Numbered from the stretch's first letter, positions 1 through 14,955 are shown. The stretch is 64,000 nucleotides of DNA from Formicarius rufipectus (GCA_013399695.1 VXAU01000197.1:3870557-3934556); one strand, 5' to 3'. The notes: a model not told the origin generated them from the letters alone. Numbers and translations: made by a program.

Positions 1-3000
1 TGAGGATTTAAGCTTTTGAAATTATTTATTTAGGAGCCATGAAAATCTCCCCAAAATGGATTTTAACAAGTGTGTAATTGGATAATTTGACAACTGGTAA
101 GCTGAAGCCCCAGAGATCAGGAATTACACTTCACCACAGAATAGTTGTTCTTCATGTAGAATTAATTAGATTTCCTCTAGATTACAAGTAGTAAGAAGAG
201 TAGCCAATTAAGGAATTATTCTCTGACTTTTCCATCCTTCTTTTAATTGCCAGCCAATGGTATTAAGAATTCCTTTTTCTATGGGAGATGTCCTCAGAGG
301 CAGGATGGGGGAAGGAGGACGAGGGACAGTGGATTAAACCCAAGATTCAGATCTCACTGCTGGCTTTGTGTGCAACTTTGACTCACCTGCTGATGGGCTG
401 AGCCTGGAGCTGCTGGGTCCACAGGAGGCAGGCAGCAAACCAGGACAGGTTCCTCCCCAGCTGAGGGTAATGTTTCTCAGCAGCTTTGCTAAGTCAAGCA
501 CACCTACTCCTCCCCCAGCCCACTCCCAGCTGGGTGGGTACAAATGCCTGTGCAACTGCTGCGGAGCTGGGCTGAAAATAACCATTTATTGGGTCATTCT
601 GAACCCAGCTGGGTTCCCCAGTTCACTTCATCACCTGCCCATGCTGAAGGAACAGTGACATGATCAAAGAAGGGGTTAAAAAGGTGGAGGCAGAAGCCAC
701 CTGAGGCAGGATGGCTCTGGCAGTGACAGCTTGGGGAGCAAATAGTGGCAGTAGCTTAAAAGGGCTGGAGGGAGTTTAAACCTTTGTTGTGCATGGGCAT
801 GGACAGCAGAACAGGGTGGGAATGGCTTTGCAGAAGAGACCTGGGGCACAGGCACTGGAGGGGTCGCCTTGGTGGTTTTGTGTCATCTCAGAGCCATGTT
901 AAATGAATTTGATACACTGGATTTACGTGCAGGATGGAAACAAATGTACAAGGAGATCTTTGGTCTTGTGCTTCCTTTCTCCTTTCCCCCTGGCTGTCAG
1001 CTGGCTTTCTGTGTGGGATAGCAAACAGCAAAGGAGGGCTTGCAAGGGGAATAATTTTGTTCAGGCAGGAAGGGATAAAGCAGAGCAGACAAGTGTGATT
1101 CAGATGGATGTCTGAGTCATACGTTGTACCTCCTGAGGCTCTTTCTGATACCAGGCACCTTACACTGTGCCTGGGGAGAAATTTAGTCTGTGGACTGTGC
1201 AGAGGTATATTTTTAGGTGATACTGAGTGTTGTCAGGAGGAGCAACACAAACACAGGGCTTCCAGAAGAGTGGTCCTGTTCACCTTGGAAGAAGGACAGC
1301 AGAGACTTGCCTAAAGGTAGATGACATGGACCCAAATCACCCAGAATTAGGCTCTCAGAATTTAATGTTTACTGAATGCAGAGGGAAAAAAATTTTGCAA
1401 GAGGACATTTGTTTCATTGTTATTGTGTCCTTCAAAGCAGGGATGAGGAAGAAGTAAAACAGGAAATCTATATAGCTGAGATTTCAGAGTACCTAATTCT
1501 GTTTTATAATCACTGATGCCATTTCTAATCAGGAGGAGAATTAAAAAACCCCAACAACATCAAAATGTGAGAAGTGTTCATTTAAAAAAGCTTGACATTT
1601 AAGGCGACTAACTTATAGGCATATAAGAAATGTAAATGTGAAATAACAAAAAAATTTTGGTTGTTTGTTTGTTTGTTTGTTTGTTTTGGTTTTTTTTTTC
1701 ATGCCCCTTACTAGTAGCTCTACCATAAAATAACAGAATCACTACCCTGGAGTGGGATTCTGCAAAATTACTACCCTGGAGATACAGTAGTTATAGTTCA
1801 AAGTGATTTTGTTCTGCAATGCTAAACTTCAATCTCCTAAACTGATTGGCTCCAAACAGAGTGAAAATCAGTATTAAACCACTCTTTACCTTGCATGAAA
1901 ATCAGTCCTCACAATTTGAAAATAGGTTGCAGGACTTTCAAGTGTTCAAACCAACAGTAAAAAACCACTAATGGTTAATATAGAGAGAGAAGTGGTGCAG
2001 TTTCATGAAGAACAGCAATTCACTAAGACTTCTCATTGTAATACATACTAAAAATCCCAAATTCTGTGTGTAATATTTGTGAGGCAAATTGCCTTTGGAT
2101 TTAAAAATAATTCTCCCCGTTTCAGTGGAATAAAAGTGTGTTGTTTTCACATATGTATTTTCTCTTTGATCTGATAAAGCTGTCAGAAAGTGGAGTTAAG
2201 TTTCCTTGTTATAACTGGGTACAATCTATGTATATAGCTCTTTGCTGATAAGGTGATAACAGGAACCACTAAAAAAAAGTAAAAAGTTTAGACATGAGGG
2301 GAAAAACAAAGCATTTCAACATTTAAAACAGGAAAAAAACCCTGAACATATGTAAAAATATGTAAAAGTAGACATCTAATTTTGTCATCAACAGGACCAG
2401 AAAAGAACAGATCTGTATTGCAGCTGGCATCCAAGAAATCCAAAGCTTTCCTACTCTTGGGACTTGTTTGAGCAGATGCAGTAAAAGCAGCGTCAAATTT
2501 TATAGTTTATGGATGTGTTCTGTGGTCTGTTAAATGTTTTATTCATTTCTTATTGTAAAAAAACTTAAATATTTTAAACTTAGCTTTCTGAAGCAGTTCT
2601 CAGCTTTCCCCCTGTCCCAGCCCCCCTTGGCTTCTATAGCATGAGTGGAAGTTCTTAAGGAGTTAAAAAAAAAGTGCAGTTCCAGTTATCTTCCTTTCTA
2701 ATGTACCTTTTCCATATTAGACTGGGAAGATGTACATAAAGAATGAAACAGTGTTGTTGTTTAGCCAGAACATAGATGGACTATTCTGGGAGTCTGAACA
2801 TGGTTCCTTCCCTTGCTTCTGCTTTCCTTTCCATGTGTCTCCACAGCTTTATTAAATAACACACTCTCTGAGACAGAGGCTGCTTTAAATATATTATTCA
2901 TGTCCAGTGTCCATCCCAGCATGGCTCTGGTTTCACTTGGATGTGCTGGGTTACAGTATCATGCTAAGAATTATATATGAGCAGGCTGGAGTAATGCAGA

Positions 3001-6000
3001 TTGTCTGCCTGCTCAGTTTTGCAAGGGGCCTTGAAGAAGCCATTTAGGACACTGTAATTGTGAGACCTGGTGAAGAGAAGGAATTGCTGGGATTCAGAGC
3101 AATAAACTTGTATGTCAGGGTGGGGGGGGAAGACAAAACCTTCAGTCCTTCAGAATAGTTCAGCTTTTTCTCAGTGTCTGACATGAGAATGTGGTGATAT
3201 CCAGCCTGGCAAATGTTGTGTTTGGCTTTTAAGGGGTCCGTGTGCTTGGATCACTCTGCTGGCCCAGCACACGCCTGCCCTGTGCTGGCTGTGCCATGAG
3301 AGGGAAACAGAATTTCACCTCTTTCATTTTAGGAAGAAGATCCGCCAAGTTAGCCTGGGTTTGTGACATTTCTATTAAAAATGCAGTAAGATATGAAAAG
3401 AGAAAGGGTTTCCAGGTGGAAGAAGTGATTCTTCTTCCAGGAGAAACTCAGCCCAATTACCAGAGGCAGAGGAAAGTGGTGGTTCTGCAGTGCAGATCAA
3501 AATGCCCATTTCAGGCATCCCAGCAGCTGAGAATGAGGTTGAGTCTTATAGAAACCGAAGTTCTGTTAATGTTTGGGATGTAAGTCATAAAGAACTGGGC
3601 TCATGACTGGAAAACGTTGGGAAATTCCTACCACAAAATACTTTCTTTTCACTTCCATGCATCCCAATAATCCAGACTAACAGTCCAGGAGGAAGCATCA
3701 TCAGGGATCTCTTAGGAGATTAAGAAGGCAGATTTCACTGCCTTGTACATGTCTCTAATGCTTTTTCATAGTCCAGAAGTTGAGGTAAGAGGGTATCCTT
3801 TTCTGTTTCCTCTTGGTAAAATTACCCAGGGACATCAACGTAGAACCAAGTACATGGAAAAACTCAGAAAATTCTAGAGTAAGGGTAGAACTGAAATGGC
3901 TTTTCTTGCATTTGCCATTTATCAGGGGCACTGAGGTTTCTCTCTGGAGCTGTCTCACTTTTCCCTGCCCTGTTCCAAGCAGAGTCTGAATAAAACAGAA
4001 GCCAGTGCTCTTCTGGAGACCTTGAGAGCTGACCTGATTTCATCCCTGAATCTCCCTCCCTCTGGGCACAGTGCAGCCCGACAGCAAGGCTTTGTCTGCC
4101 TTGGCATTGCCAGCAAACCATCCCTTCCTGTGTTGGCTACACTGAGTGGTCCTGTGTGACCACAGAAACAGCTGGCCACTCTTCACCTCTGCAACATCTG
4201 GCTGCCCAAGGCATTGCCCTTGTCCTCTGTGAGCTGGGTGTGATCCAGCACCATCAGGAACAACATCACCCTCTTTGCCATCTCTGGTGTACAGCAGGTG
4301 GTGGTACTTGACTGGGTGCTTGGTTTATATTTACATTCTTTTGAGTTTTACAGAATTTCTTTCTTTTTTTTCCCCTGGAGTGTCCAGAGTGGAGGCACTT
4401 TAAACTTGAAGGGGTTTATAATAGCATTTTGGTTCTCTGTCCAGGAGATAGAGTAGATCTTACTTGCAAGAATTCTCGCTGCTGATGCCTGAATGTGGTT
4501 AGTAAATGTGAACCATGTGAGAAAAGACTGAACAACCATCCAAACTATTAGTAAACTTGTAGCACATTGTGGTAAGATGTCTGTAGATACAAGGGCTATT
4601 TATTTATGTCTGTAGGTTCTTGGGAACAGCTCATTGTGCTGTTCCCCTGGTGGGAAGGCAGCTTTGCCACAAAAACTCTACAAACACAGACATAGGATAC
4701 GTGGGGGGCTTGTTCCTCTCCTCTGAACCAGCACAGATTTTAATCAAATGACACTTGTCAAACAGCCAGCAGAAATTTCACAGAGGCTGAAAATGGGAGG
4801 ATTTGGATTCTCTGATAAACTGAATATACTAATTGTCTTAACTTCATACCTGTCTTCCCACTGCCCTCTGCTGGGAAGCTTATCCAGCCTTCCCGTGGAG
4901 GGAATTTCATCACACTTCAGTGTTCACAGTACACCTGTGAACATCTTCGTGGTCACTTTTATTCCAGCATCCCTAAGAGAGGCAAGGGTGCCCAGTCATG
5001 CTCTTTCAAAAGTCACTACATGCACTAGAAAATGTATATTTGCAAAATTCCTTTAGTAATGAAAATTAATGAACAGAAAGGATGTGGGGTAATAGCAGGG
5101 AAAAGGAAGGGTGAGAATGCAACAGTGGCTGAAGTATGTTCTGTTAGCAAACTGACATTTAGGAATATCTGCCACTGGACTCTTATTTAAATATCTTAAA
5201 TAGATTAATCAAGAGTTGCTTCGCGGATAAACAGCTTGAAGAAAGCATTGCACTTATTTTCTTGTTTTAAAAGTCTTAATGCTAAGAAACCTTGAAGAAT
5301 GCTTGTAGTAAGTGCTTAGAGAAACTTAGAATCTAATGTTATTTCCTAACTATGCAGTAGAGCACCAGCTGGGCACTGGTCATCACCCTCCCCTCCTGTG
5401 CCTCCAAATCCCCACCCAGGGGTCCTATTAACACAAAGAAGCACCTGAGAAATCTGTCCCCGTTTTGTTGACTGGAGGTAGAAAAAGTTTTCTGTGATTT
5501 TTGGGGTACATCTGGATGTTGGTTAAATACAGGCTGGTGCCACTCAAACCTATGGAAGATGTTAGACCACGTTGTTTCATGTTGCACTTTAGGCATCTGA
5601 CAAGTAACTTCAAATACCACCCTGAGAAACTCTGCTGTGGAAAACAAGTGTTAGTCCAGCTGCATCTGAAGTGAGCACTTTACCTGTCACTGTGTCTTTG
5701 AAGGCTGTGAAAGAAAACTCTGTTAATGGGCTCTGATTGGTTTTATTTAAAGAAAGACAGATCTCTCTGTAGCCAAAGAGCAGCTTTTGTTTTGTTGCTT
5801 CTTTTTATGCCTGTCTGGTTCTCTTTCCACATACACCCTCTGCCTTTTGGTGGAAACTCAGGAGAGAAAGGCAAAGTGAACATCTCACACCTTGCTTGCA
5901 TAAATGGTTCATATTGTTGGAAAAATCCCCACCATTGAGCAAAAGCAATTATTTATGTAAGAAGAGAAACACAGAAGCTGTACTACTATGTGACTATAAT

Positions 6001-9000
6001 TCTTTATGGCTGCAGAAATTACTTGCAGCTGCCCTCCTGTAAGCTGTTCCCAGGGCATTAGACAAAAGGATTGATTTTCAGAATTCACTGGAAAGAAATT
6101 AAAATGAGTTTATTAATAAAGGTATCAGTACAAGAGCTCTGAGTCACAGGCCTATTGATTTGTTCTTCCACTTGAACCTATCTTTAGGCTGACCATCAGC
6201 TTGCTTTTGGTCCTGCTTATACTCAAGACAGAATCATTCCCATTTCAAGTGTTCACGTGAAGAAAATGATGTCCTACTTCTGCTCTGGATATTAATGTAG
6301 AAGTGTATGCAGAGATCATCAGGTGATCTTCAAAACCATTTGAAAAGATTGAAGTTGGTTATTTTTTCTTCTTTTGGGAGTGTCATATTGTTTCTTGCTA
6401 GTGGCATTCCATAGGAAAACATGAATTGAGCTCTGAAAGTGTCAGTATATTTGTTGCATTTTTATTACTAAGGACACAACCAGGAGGAACAGTAGTATTT
6501 CATAGTTTTCTGAATGTGTCTGCAAAGCACAAAACCTGTAATCCAGCCTTGACTTGAGAAAGGTTTCCTTCTGAGTCACAACTCAAAGAGAAAGGCAAGG
6601 TGAGGAGGGGGAAAGGAAGGGCCAAGGAAAGGCATTTGTTGCCTGTTGGTTTCATCCAGGTATATTTAGAGCGTTAAAGAAAAGGGAATACAAAGAGGCT
6701 CTTGTATCTCTATATATGAGTTCTGCCTTGGTAGCTCTGGCTGTAATTGCTCAGCAGAGGCAAAACTGGTGCACTTCTGGTTAAATGAAGGTACACCATC
6801 ACCAGTGCGGTGTTTAATGCAGCCTCATGAATTTTACTCCTTTTGCCTGCTAAGTGTCTCCTGATGTGGATATTGTTATTGATCAGTAGAGTGTTTCTTC
6901 TCATTTTCTTAAAATTTTGGATCATCATACATGTTTTCAGTTACAAAACAAATCCTCCTGCCTGTGTTACTTTCAGAGTCAGCCTTAATTCTGTTCTCAG
7001 GTACTTGCAGGCAGCACTGGCAGCCAGTGGATCATCTGGGATGGGCGTTTTGTAGATGAAGTTTCTGTAACAACACCTGTGGGATGTCACTGAAGGGTTA
7101 CAAACACAGTTTGGCTGCAATGAATTTGTTTAGCAAAGCAATGCACAGTTCAGCTGAGCCACTCAGTGCTGTTTGGTGTGTGCAGAAGTGAATGCACACA
7201 CACTGAAGACTCCAGGGGCCGTGAACTGTGACCTGAAAACATCCTTATTGTTTAAATATAGACCTCTCTGCATCTTTATTTTATAAAGCAGAAAAGAATG
7301 TGTGGAATGTTTCTCCTGAGCGGAGCTGGAGAATAGACTGGAGGAGTCAGAGCATGTGAATTCCATTCCTAGAGGATATCAATAAATATTCTCTTCTGTC
7401 TCAGTGTTCTTAAATGGACCACAGTGAAAGACTGCACCACCAAAATGCTATGTTGATGCAGGCAGAATAGGTAATTACACTCTGCAATGCCTGTGTAAGG
7501 GCACAGGTACCCATTTCCCAAATACTAATGAGCCTATGCAAATACTGGGTGCAAGGAGAAAAAGCAGCATCCTTTGAAAATTTATCCCTTTAGACCAAAT
7601 TCTGCCCTTGAATATTCACACTGAATTTCCATTGTCTTTGATAGGCTGTGCATGAATACATTCCATAGAAGAATTTCATCCTTGCATTCCCCTTTCTTTT
7701 CTGCAGCTACTTTTTTTCCCTTGGTTTAACTAATCAAAGCATTCCTGCGTGGCCAGATTAAAGGAAATTTTCTTGAGACAATTTACTGCTTATTTTTAAA
7801 TTGATATTCTTGAAAATCACTTAAATGAGGTGTCTACCATAATAAAACTTTTTATTTTAATCACTGAGTTTGGCAGAGAGCTGATATAATAGCTTTAGAA
7901 ACATGTGTAGTTCCAACTGAAAGGAACATTGTGTTTTTCAGAACATAGACACGGAGCATAGATAATCTGCCTAAAATTTCTGACAATAAGCAGGAGTCCC
8001 ATATATTAATTTGGGCATCAGCCTTTTATCTTTTTTGACATGGGGATCTGTGTATTAAATACTATTCAGCTAATGAGAAATAGTCTGATAGGTCAGTGAA
8101 GCCAATCAGCTAGAGCCAGGTGATGGAGGAAAAGAGACTGATTTTTTAAAGCCACCAACTCCCCCTGGTGTGATTTGATGTCACCCCACCTACAGCAAGG
8201 CTTGAGACCTTGTTAGATTTGCTCAGTTGGATGAACATTTCAATCAAGAGCTGCTGCCCTCCTGCTCCCAGTCCCAAGGCTCATCTCAAATCATCTTTCT
8301 TGCTTTGTAAGGTGGCCAGGTAAGTGGGCTGGCTTGTTCCTCTCTTCTCTTAAGGATAATGGGGTAAGCAGTGGCCTTCCCTGGGACAGATTAGGTTGAG
8401 GTGGAATTGTCTTGCATTAATTTTTATCTTAACTCTGTGATATACTCTAATCTCATTTTGCAAAGTCGATGTGTTCTTATCACCATTGTCTAAAGTGGAT
8501 AATTCAAACTCATGAAGTTAGAGGACCTTGAAGTACAAAAACATGTCATTAGTCCTGCCTCTCATTTCAGTGTGAGGAGAAGAGAGATGTTTCCTATCCC
8601 AGTTCCAGCTAATATGTTAGTACTTCTGTTGAACTCACATCTTTACCCATTTGAGCTGACTCACAAAAACAGCCTTTGCTTTACTTTTCTTTTCTTCCCT
8701 TCTGCTCAGTCATAAACTTTTCCTTTAACCTCAACTTTTGCTGCTGCTCCTCTTGTCTTTTCTTGCTAAAACTTAACTCTGCTAAAACCTCCCTCTGCTC
8801 TCAGCTGTAGGAAGTGATGATAATTTCAGATAATACTGCCAAGTCCTTGGCTTTTTCAGTACCTGTTAGTCCATAACCTAAATTTTGGCTATAGCCTGTG
8901 AAAGGGGACATGTCTGGAAGAGGTCTGCTTTTCCCCCATCTATCATGCCAGCTTAGAATCCAAATGTCACTTGGCATGGAATGTTTTGCAGGAGGGAAAT

Positions 9001-12000
9001 CCCATTTCATGGCATCATCATTAAATAAATGGCAAATTTCCTGCAGATGTCAGTGGTGCAGTGTTGGGTGTTCTGCATGTTTTCCATAATAGCTTTAACA
9101 TTGGCATCAATATTTATGTGTCTATATGCTTTCCAGAGGGTTCATGTTGGAATAGCTTCTAAGCTATAAAAGTTTCATTGATCCAAGCCTGTTTCTATAG
9201 GAATAATAAGAAAGAAGTTTGTTTAAATGTGTCAATTATGATAAGTCAAACAAAAAAACCCCCCATGCTGTACAGTAATACCCCATTTATTTGCTGATGT
9301 CAGGTATTTAGGGGATACCAACACTGTATTGTTACCGTCATTACAAAGCCTCAGATGAGAATAATCTGAACATCTCTTTCTCTATGGCAATTTTTTGGAA
9401 AGCAGCTTGTGACAGACTATTTAATAAAGCAGAGAGTGGAGTTAGGTTTGCATTATAGGAGAATACTGAAATGAAATCTCATTCTCAAAAGAAAAAAACC
9501 CTAACTTTCTAGCTCCTCTTCTTCAGATTTCTTCATTTAAATGCAAATAGCAGCTTCATCCACAATGAAATTTAAAAAAGCCTCTTTTTCCCTGGGAAAC
9601 AATAATGAGAGTAAATTTAAGTAATTTCATTTTTGTAATAAGATAATCCTTTTCAGTGCTCATGGTAATATTATGATAAAGGTTGATTTTTAAATTATTA
9701 TTTTTGAATAGGGGAATGTATTTTTGGCTTTTGTAGAAGCAGGAATTCTGAATTCACTGTAACTGCCCAGATGCTGCTCCTGGGGTCAGTAAGTTCAAGG
9801 GTCTGATCTGGATTTTATTGAGCCCAGTGGGCAGATAATCCATAATACTGTCTATAGCTAAATCTTGTTCCACCTACACTTTATTTGCCTGATGAAAATG
9901 ATGGTATGGAACTTGTGGGATTTCTCTGTTGTATTTGTGAACAAGCAAATTTTATGAGTCCAAGTCTGGGGGCACTTTCCTAATTTATTGACTTCAATCA
10001 CAGGAGAGGGAGATAACAATTCATCAAGATGATTTTGAGATTGGTTTATTATATGTTTTCACTCAGCATCTCACTGATCCTGGTCCAAAATGTACTAATT
10101 GCTGCTGGTGTGGATAAAAAAAAAAATTTAATTTGTCTGCTATATTTGCCTGACACTAAAATTCAGTATCCTGTAATGTGTGTTCTGTGATACACTGACA
10201 GGCAGTGAACATGTGATTATAGACCTGATAAGCTGCAGGAACCTGTTACCATGAGCATCAAATATCTTTATCTGCCAGTTCTCCTTGAAACATGTTACTC
10301 AAATCTTATGACACCTTTCCAAACTCTGAGCAGCTTCAAAGTACTTCCTTAAGAAAATCGAAGATAGAAATATTTCTCTAATATCTCAGTGGAGTGAAGT
10401 CCAAGGTAGATAATGAGTATTGAAAAGAAGTTAGAGCTTGCTGATAAGAGGAATAAGAATTTTCTATTACATCTTAATATTCAGAACTCAAAATCTTGTT
10501 ACATAGCCATGGAAGACAGTAGGAGATCACATCATGTCAGTATGCAGCAAGCTCTGTCCAGCAAACAAAGCATACTTCTATTAATGCATCCTGTGTTTAT
10601 CAAAACTCAGATTATTAAGGTAACCGCTAATAGATATCAGAACACTTCTGGATACAATTCCTGAAAAAGAGTGTATTCCCTGCTGATTTCAAGTGATTGG
10701 CCAGACTTTACCCATGTGCCTTTAGTCTTCTGGGGGCATTTTTCATCTAAGAATAAGCAAATGCCAGCTTTTCAGCCACATTACAGATGCAACAGAAACG
10801 AGTGGGAAGATTTTAAAATTAGCAAAGACAGTTTTCTGTAATTGATGTTTGTGTTAGTAGTGTTAGTTCTAATAGCACTATCAGCAGTATAAGTAGTGTT
10901 TACTTGGTTAAATCAGGCCTTTGTTGCAGTTTGAACACACCTTTCAGGATATTTCATGGGCACGTCAGCAATCCTTGACTGCTTCTTCAGGTCGTTGAGT
11001 TCTGTCATGCATTTTGAAGTCTCAGCTCAGCAAGAGGGCAATAACACGTATTATGTCCAAGGTGGTCATTGCAATATACTACAGATATGTATTACCTGCA
11101 TTGTGCTTTTCTTTCTATTACAAATTTTTACATTGTTAGAGTTTAATTTGCACATTAAATACATAGTTTCCCTTTATGAAGCCAGAAGGGTTTTCTTTGC
11201 AGTGAAAATGAGCGGTTCAATTACCCTCCTACTAATGGATAAAATGTAATTAACATTGTCTTGAGGCTAATTTTCATTTATGCTGCCATTCTGTGAAAGC
11301 TGAACATCATTCTCTGGAAAAAGTCAATGTGTCACTTTTATTAGCCCAGTTTGCACTTTAACACCAAGAAAATTAATTCAAGATACATTAACGTCCTTAA
11401 CTTCAAATACAATGCAACGATCTGATGACAGAAGAAAACTCTAACGTGTCCTTTATGAAGTCATGCACTTTGGTTGTGGGTGTTCTTGATAAATGGCCTC
11501 CTATTTATGTGTGTGCACTTTGTGAAAAGGACAGACTGTAAAAGAAACATTTCCCAGCCAGCTGCTGTTCATAAAGTTCCCAAGGTTTACATCCTTTCAC
11601 AGGTGCAGCAGCCAGAAAACATTTCTTAGGTGGACTTTCTTCCCATCAGCTCTTACCTTCAAAAGGCTACAGCTGTGCAATTGCATGTGCAATTGCTTTC
11701 AGGCCTAAGAATATCAACAATATCTGTTCCATCCTTGAAGCACAGTTGCAGAACCTTTTGGAATACATTTTGGGGCATGTTTTAGTGTCCTGGAAGCCTG
11801 TAAGGAAAATCAATTGAGAAATACAGGCAGTGGCCCAGAGCCTTAGATGACTTTTCCTACTCTGTATGTTTTTAACTATCTAGTCCATGCTGACACGAGT
11901 GAGACAGCTGGGACATTTCAGCCAGGTGTTTCTTGGGAAGCATTTCCCTACATTTCGTTTGTATTTCCCATTGCCCACTTGAATCCTGAATTTCTGCTTA

Positions 12001-13040
12001 TAGTCCTCTCTGGTCCCCTAACCAAGACCTCTTTTCCTCCCCTTTATTTAGATCTAGCTTTACAAGACTGGTTCCCTGCTCTGGGAAATGCTGTAATGTA
12101 AATACAAAGCTCATTTCTATTGATTTGCTGTTGCAGATTCTTTCTAGAAATTACTCTGATTGCTGCTGCTGTTGACAGTGGTTCACCACATCCTGAGCCA
12201 GCTCATGGATGTGTTTGCCACCAATGGTGTTCTAGTGAGATAAGGAACCTCCCTTCACCTTCAGTCACTCCACCCCAAGAGCACACTCCCAAAACAGAGT
12301 GACATAGCAGACCTCTGAAGTCTTTCTCTTTTCCAGAAGTGGCTCTTTGATGCTTGATTTTTTTGTTCTGATTGCAAAAGTGACAACTTGACTCTCAAGC
12401 ATGTGTGTGGAAGTCAAGTGTTTTACTGTTGTTTTTCAGTTCTTACGTATCCCCCATGGACAAGCATTCAGCACCTGCAAAACTGAAACAATAATAACTC
12501 CAGTGATGAAGAGAGACTGTGGTGTGATTATAGTTTTGCTCTGCTCTCTGTTGGGAGCACCTTTTTATAACAGCAACCTCTCTGTGTAACACTGGAAAAG
12601 TAAGTGGGATAGGATGAAGGCATGCCAGGTGTGCAGAGGGAGATAAACTCGAATATTACTCTATTATGACAGCAGAATCTCCTGGTTCTTATAGAAGAAC
12701 ATGCCTTTAGAAAAGCCCAGACATCTGCACAGTGAAAAGATCAGCAATTTTCCTTCAGTTTCCACCAGAGACTGCAGAAGCAGAGTGAAGAGTGTAAGGC
12801 AGGTGTCCCAAATGGTCACCTTCCCCAGCCTCCGCATCTGCAGTGCTGAGTATCCTCAATACTCAAGGAATTACTCCTGCCCCATGGGGAGTGGGTGATT
12901 TGGGGTTTTGCCATTCTTTTAGGTACCCAACAACAGAGTTTGCAACGAGATTCTGCAGTATTTATAGTCAACTTGCAATATGTCTTTGCTTTTGAAATTT
13001 AGGAATAGTTCTGCCCCCGTCAACCTTCCTCTAGGGTGAG
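1..13040 (+). other. Intronic DNA upstream of the TMEM132 exon, first part: no exon recognised
   Basis: This is A/T-leaning single-copy-looking sequence. All reading frames are short, and I recognised no protein family in any of them. It holds a TGTT microsatellite near 1661, a 12-bp direct repeat at 1741-1752 and 1770-1781, an ancient-repeat-like motif near 7593-7645, a GCAATTGC-type direct repeat at 11674-11696, and an A/T-rich stretch around 11220-11470 that might be a conserved element. It is assigned to a TMEM132 intron by position relative to the exon at 37436; the gene's preceding exon was not seen. Confidence 0.6.
1661..1699. repeat. (TGTT)n microsatellite followed by a T run
   Basis: Tandem TGTT/GTTT units run from 1661 to about 1687. 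They are followed by a short GG interruption and a 10-T run at 1690-1699. Confidence 0.9.
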
Positions 13041-13345
13041 AAAGCCATTAACAATCACAAAGATACCATGAATACAAAAACAGCCATTATTGATAAAGTT
13101 CTTCTCAACATCCCTTCGAGTCCATTTTGCCTTGGATAATTATCACTGTGAGCGAGGCTTGGAGTCTCCAAGATAAGTTATCCATAATTCAGGCCAAGTG
13201 ATCAGTCGCAGACCAACTAATTGCCTGCTGTAATCAACCACGGGGCTGCTTTCAGGTTGCTTTATGTAACAGTGAACTGCAGATGGGCCATCACAGGTTA
13301 ATCAGGGCAACAGTGATTAGCAGTTGAATTAAATATGAAAAGGCC
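13041..13345. promoter_or_regulatory. Candidate conserved intronic enhancer (by eye only)
   Basis: The block is dense in homeodomain-type ATTA/TAAT cores, GATAAG/TTATC motifs and CAAT-like words. It lacks the long homopolymers and repeat signatures seen around it. This texture is common in deeply conserved vertebrate non-coding elements near neural genes. No alignment was possible, so it is only a candidate. Confidence 0.25.
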
Positions 13346-14597
13346 AGGAAGGGGATATCTAATGCAGTGCTTTCCTGCAGTGCCTTCTCAGGCTGTGTGG
13401 AAGCATAAATGCCAAAGTGGCTTTGTCCTTTCAGTGTGGTCCCTACCAAGGTTCAGATAACACCCTCAGTGGCTTGGCAGTGGTAGGGAGAGCTGTGGGA
13501 GTCAGATTAGTGTAAGCTTTCTGCCGATGTCCATACCAGTTTGGTCTTTCTCAGTTTAGAGAGTAGATATTTCTCTCAAAGTCACGTTGCAGGGTATAAA
13601 CACTCAGCAGCTGATCTAGAGAATGGAGAGCACTTCACTGCCTGTCCCAGCTCAGAGTTCTGCTCCAAAGTCCACTGAATTCATTTGAGGATGAGTGAAA
13701 ACCCAAGGAGTCAGATGAGATCTGAACTCTAATGAAGCTGAGAATAAAGAATAGGAAAGAAAAGGCAAATTAAGACCTATTTGTTCCAGCAGAGCAGTGG
13801 CTTATGGTATTAGCCTATCATTAGCAGCAGCGAAGGAGGAATGTGTGTAAGGCACGATCCTGTTTGGACTCAGGTTGAATCCACAGGTAAAACTCCAGGG
13901 AACCTGTAAGTGTGAAAAGGAGCACGTGGTAATGGACACTGGAATCGTTCCCAAGTGCAAGACAGGTATCAAATCCTGCGCTCTGACTCCAAGAGTAGTG
14001 CAGTGGAGGAGATGAAACCTCTCTGGGTGGTTTCACTGCATGGAAATAAAAAACTTGCTGTAGGTTGAGGAACAGGGAAACTTCAATGACACAGAACGTC
14101 ATGCCTCCATCTGGTTCCCAGCTCGAGCCTTTCAAAGTGGCACCTGCACCTCGTGGTGCCTTCCTGGCAGTGGGAGAGGAGTAACCCACAGACTTGCTGC
14201 CATCCAAATGAGGCAGCCATGAAGTCTAACTTCTTAATTAAATTTTGGCAAAAAGCACAATAGCCACTAGATATGTGGCATGCAATAAAGCCCTAACACA
14301 GCTGCTTAATTTCAACAAATTTTCAGTGTTCCTAGCTCTTTGGACTGAGCATGTGTTTTACTGATTGAGGCACAAGTGCATCAAATAGATGAAGAAAAAG
14401 AGCAGAAGCACTAACTCCAGGGATAAGACACGGTTTGTACCAAAGCAACAGATTTCTTCATATTTTCTGAACTTGAATGTAGTTAGAAATGTGTTCTGAA
14501 AGAAATCCAATCACTGTGGCATTAAATATATATAAATATATGTTAGTAGCAAGGCTGGAAGAGGCCTGGCTGATAAAATGAACATGAAAAAGCATCC

Positions 14598-14611
14598 TTT
14601 TTTTTTTTTTT
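14598..14611. repeat. T14 homopolymer
   Basis: An uninterrupted run of 14 T lies in intronic sequence. It is not part of a recognised element. Confidence 0.9.
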
Positions 14612-14955
14612 CCTGTTGTGCTCAGCCTAGTCCTGTGTACAGATTATGTTGGGAAACAGTTTCAAAAGGCACATTTTTCTGCTCAGGATCTAATCTCAGC
14701 AGGAATGCTCAGCCCACCTGCCCATTACTGCTCTCATTAAATCTCTGTGCCCAGTCTCAGCATAGTTAAGGGTCTGTCAGCATTTCCATTTAATAACCAT
14801 CACATGTAACACGTTGGCACCTTTCTTTGTATTGCACCGGGGTTATCAGTATGCTGTGGACACTACTGTATTTTCCAGTATATTTAAGAAACAACAGGAT
14901 TTTAGATTTGATGGAGCAGTTTTGTCTGAGATGCTGGATTAGCATTTCAAATACC

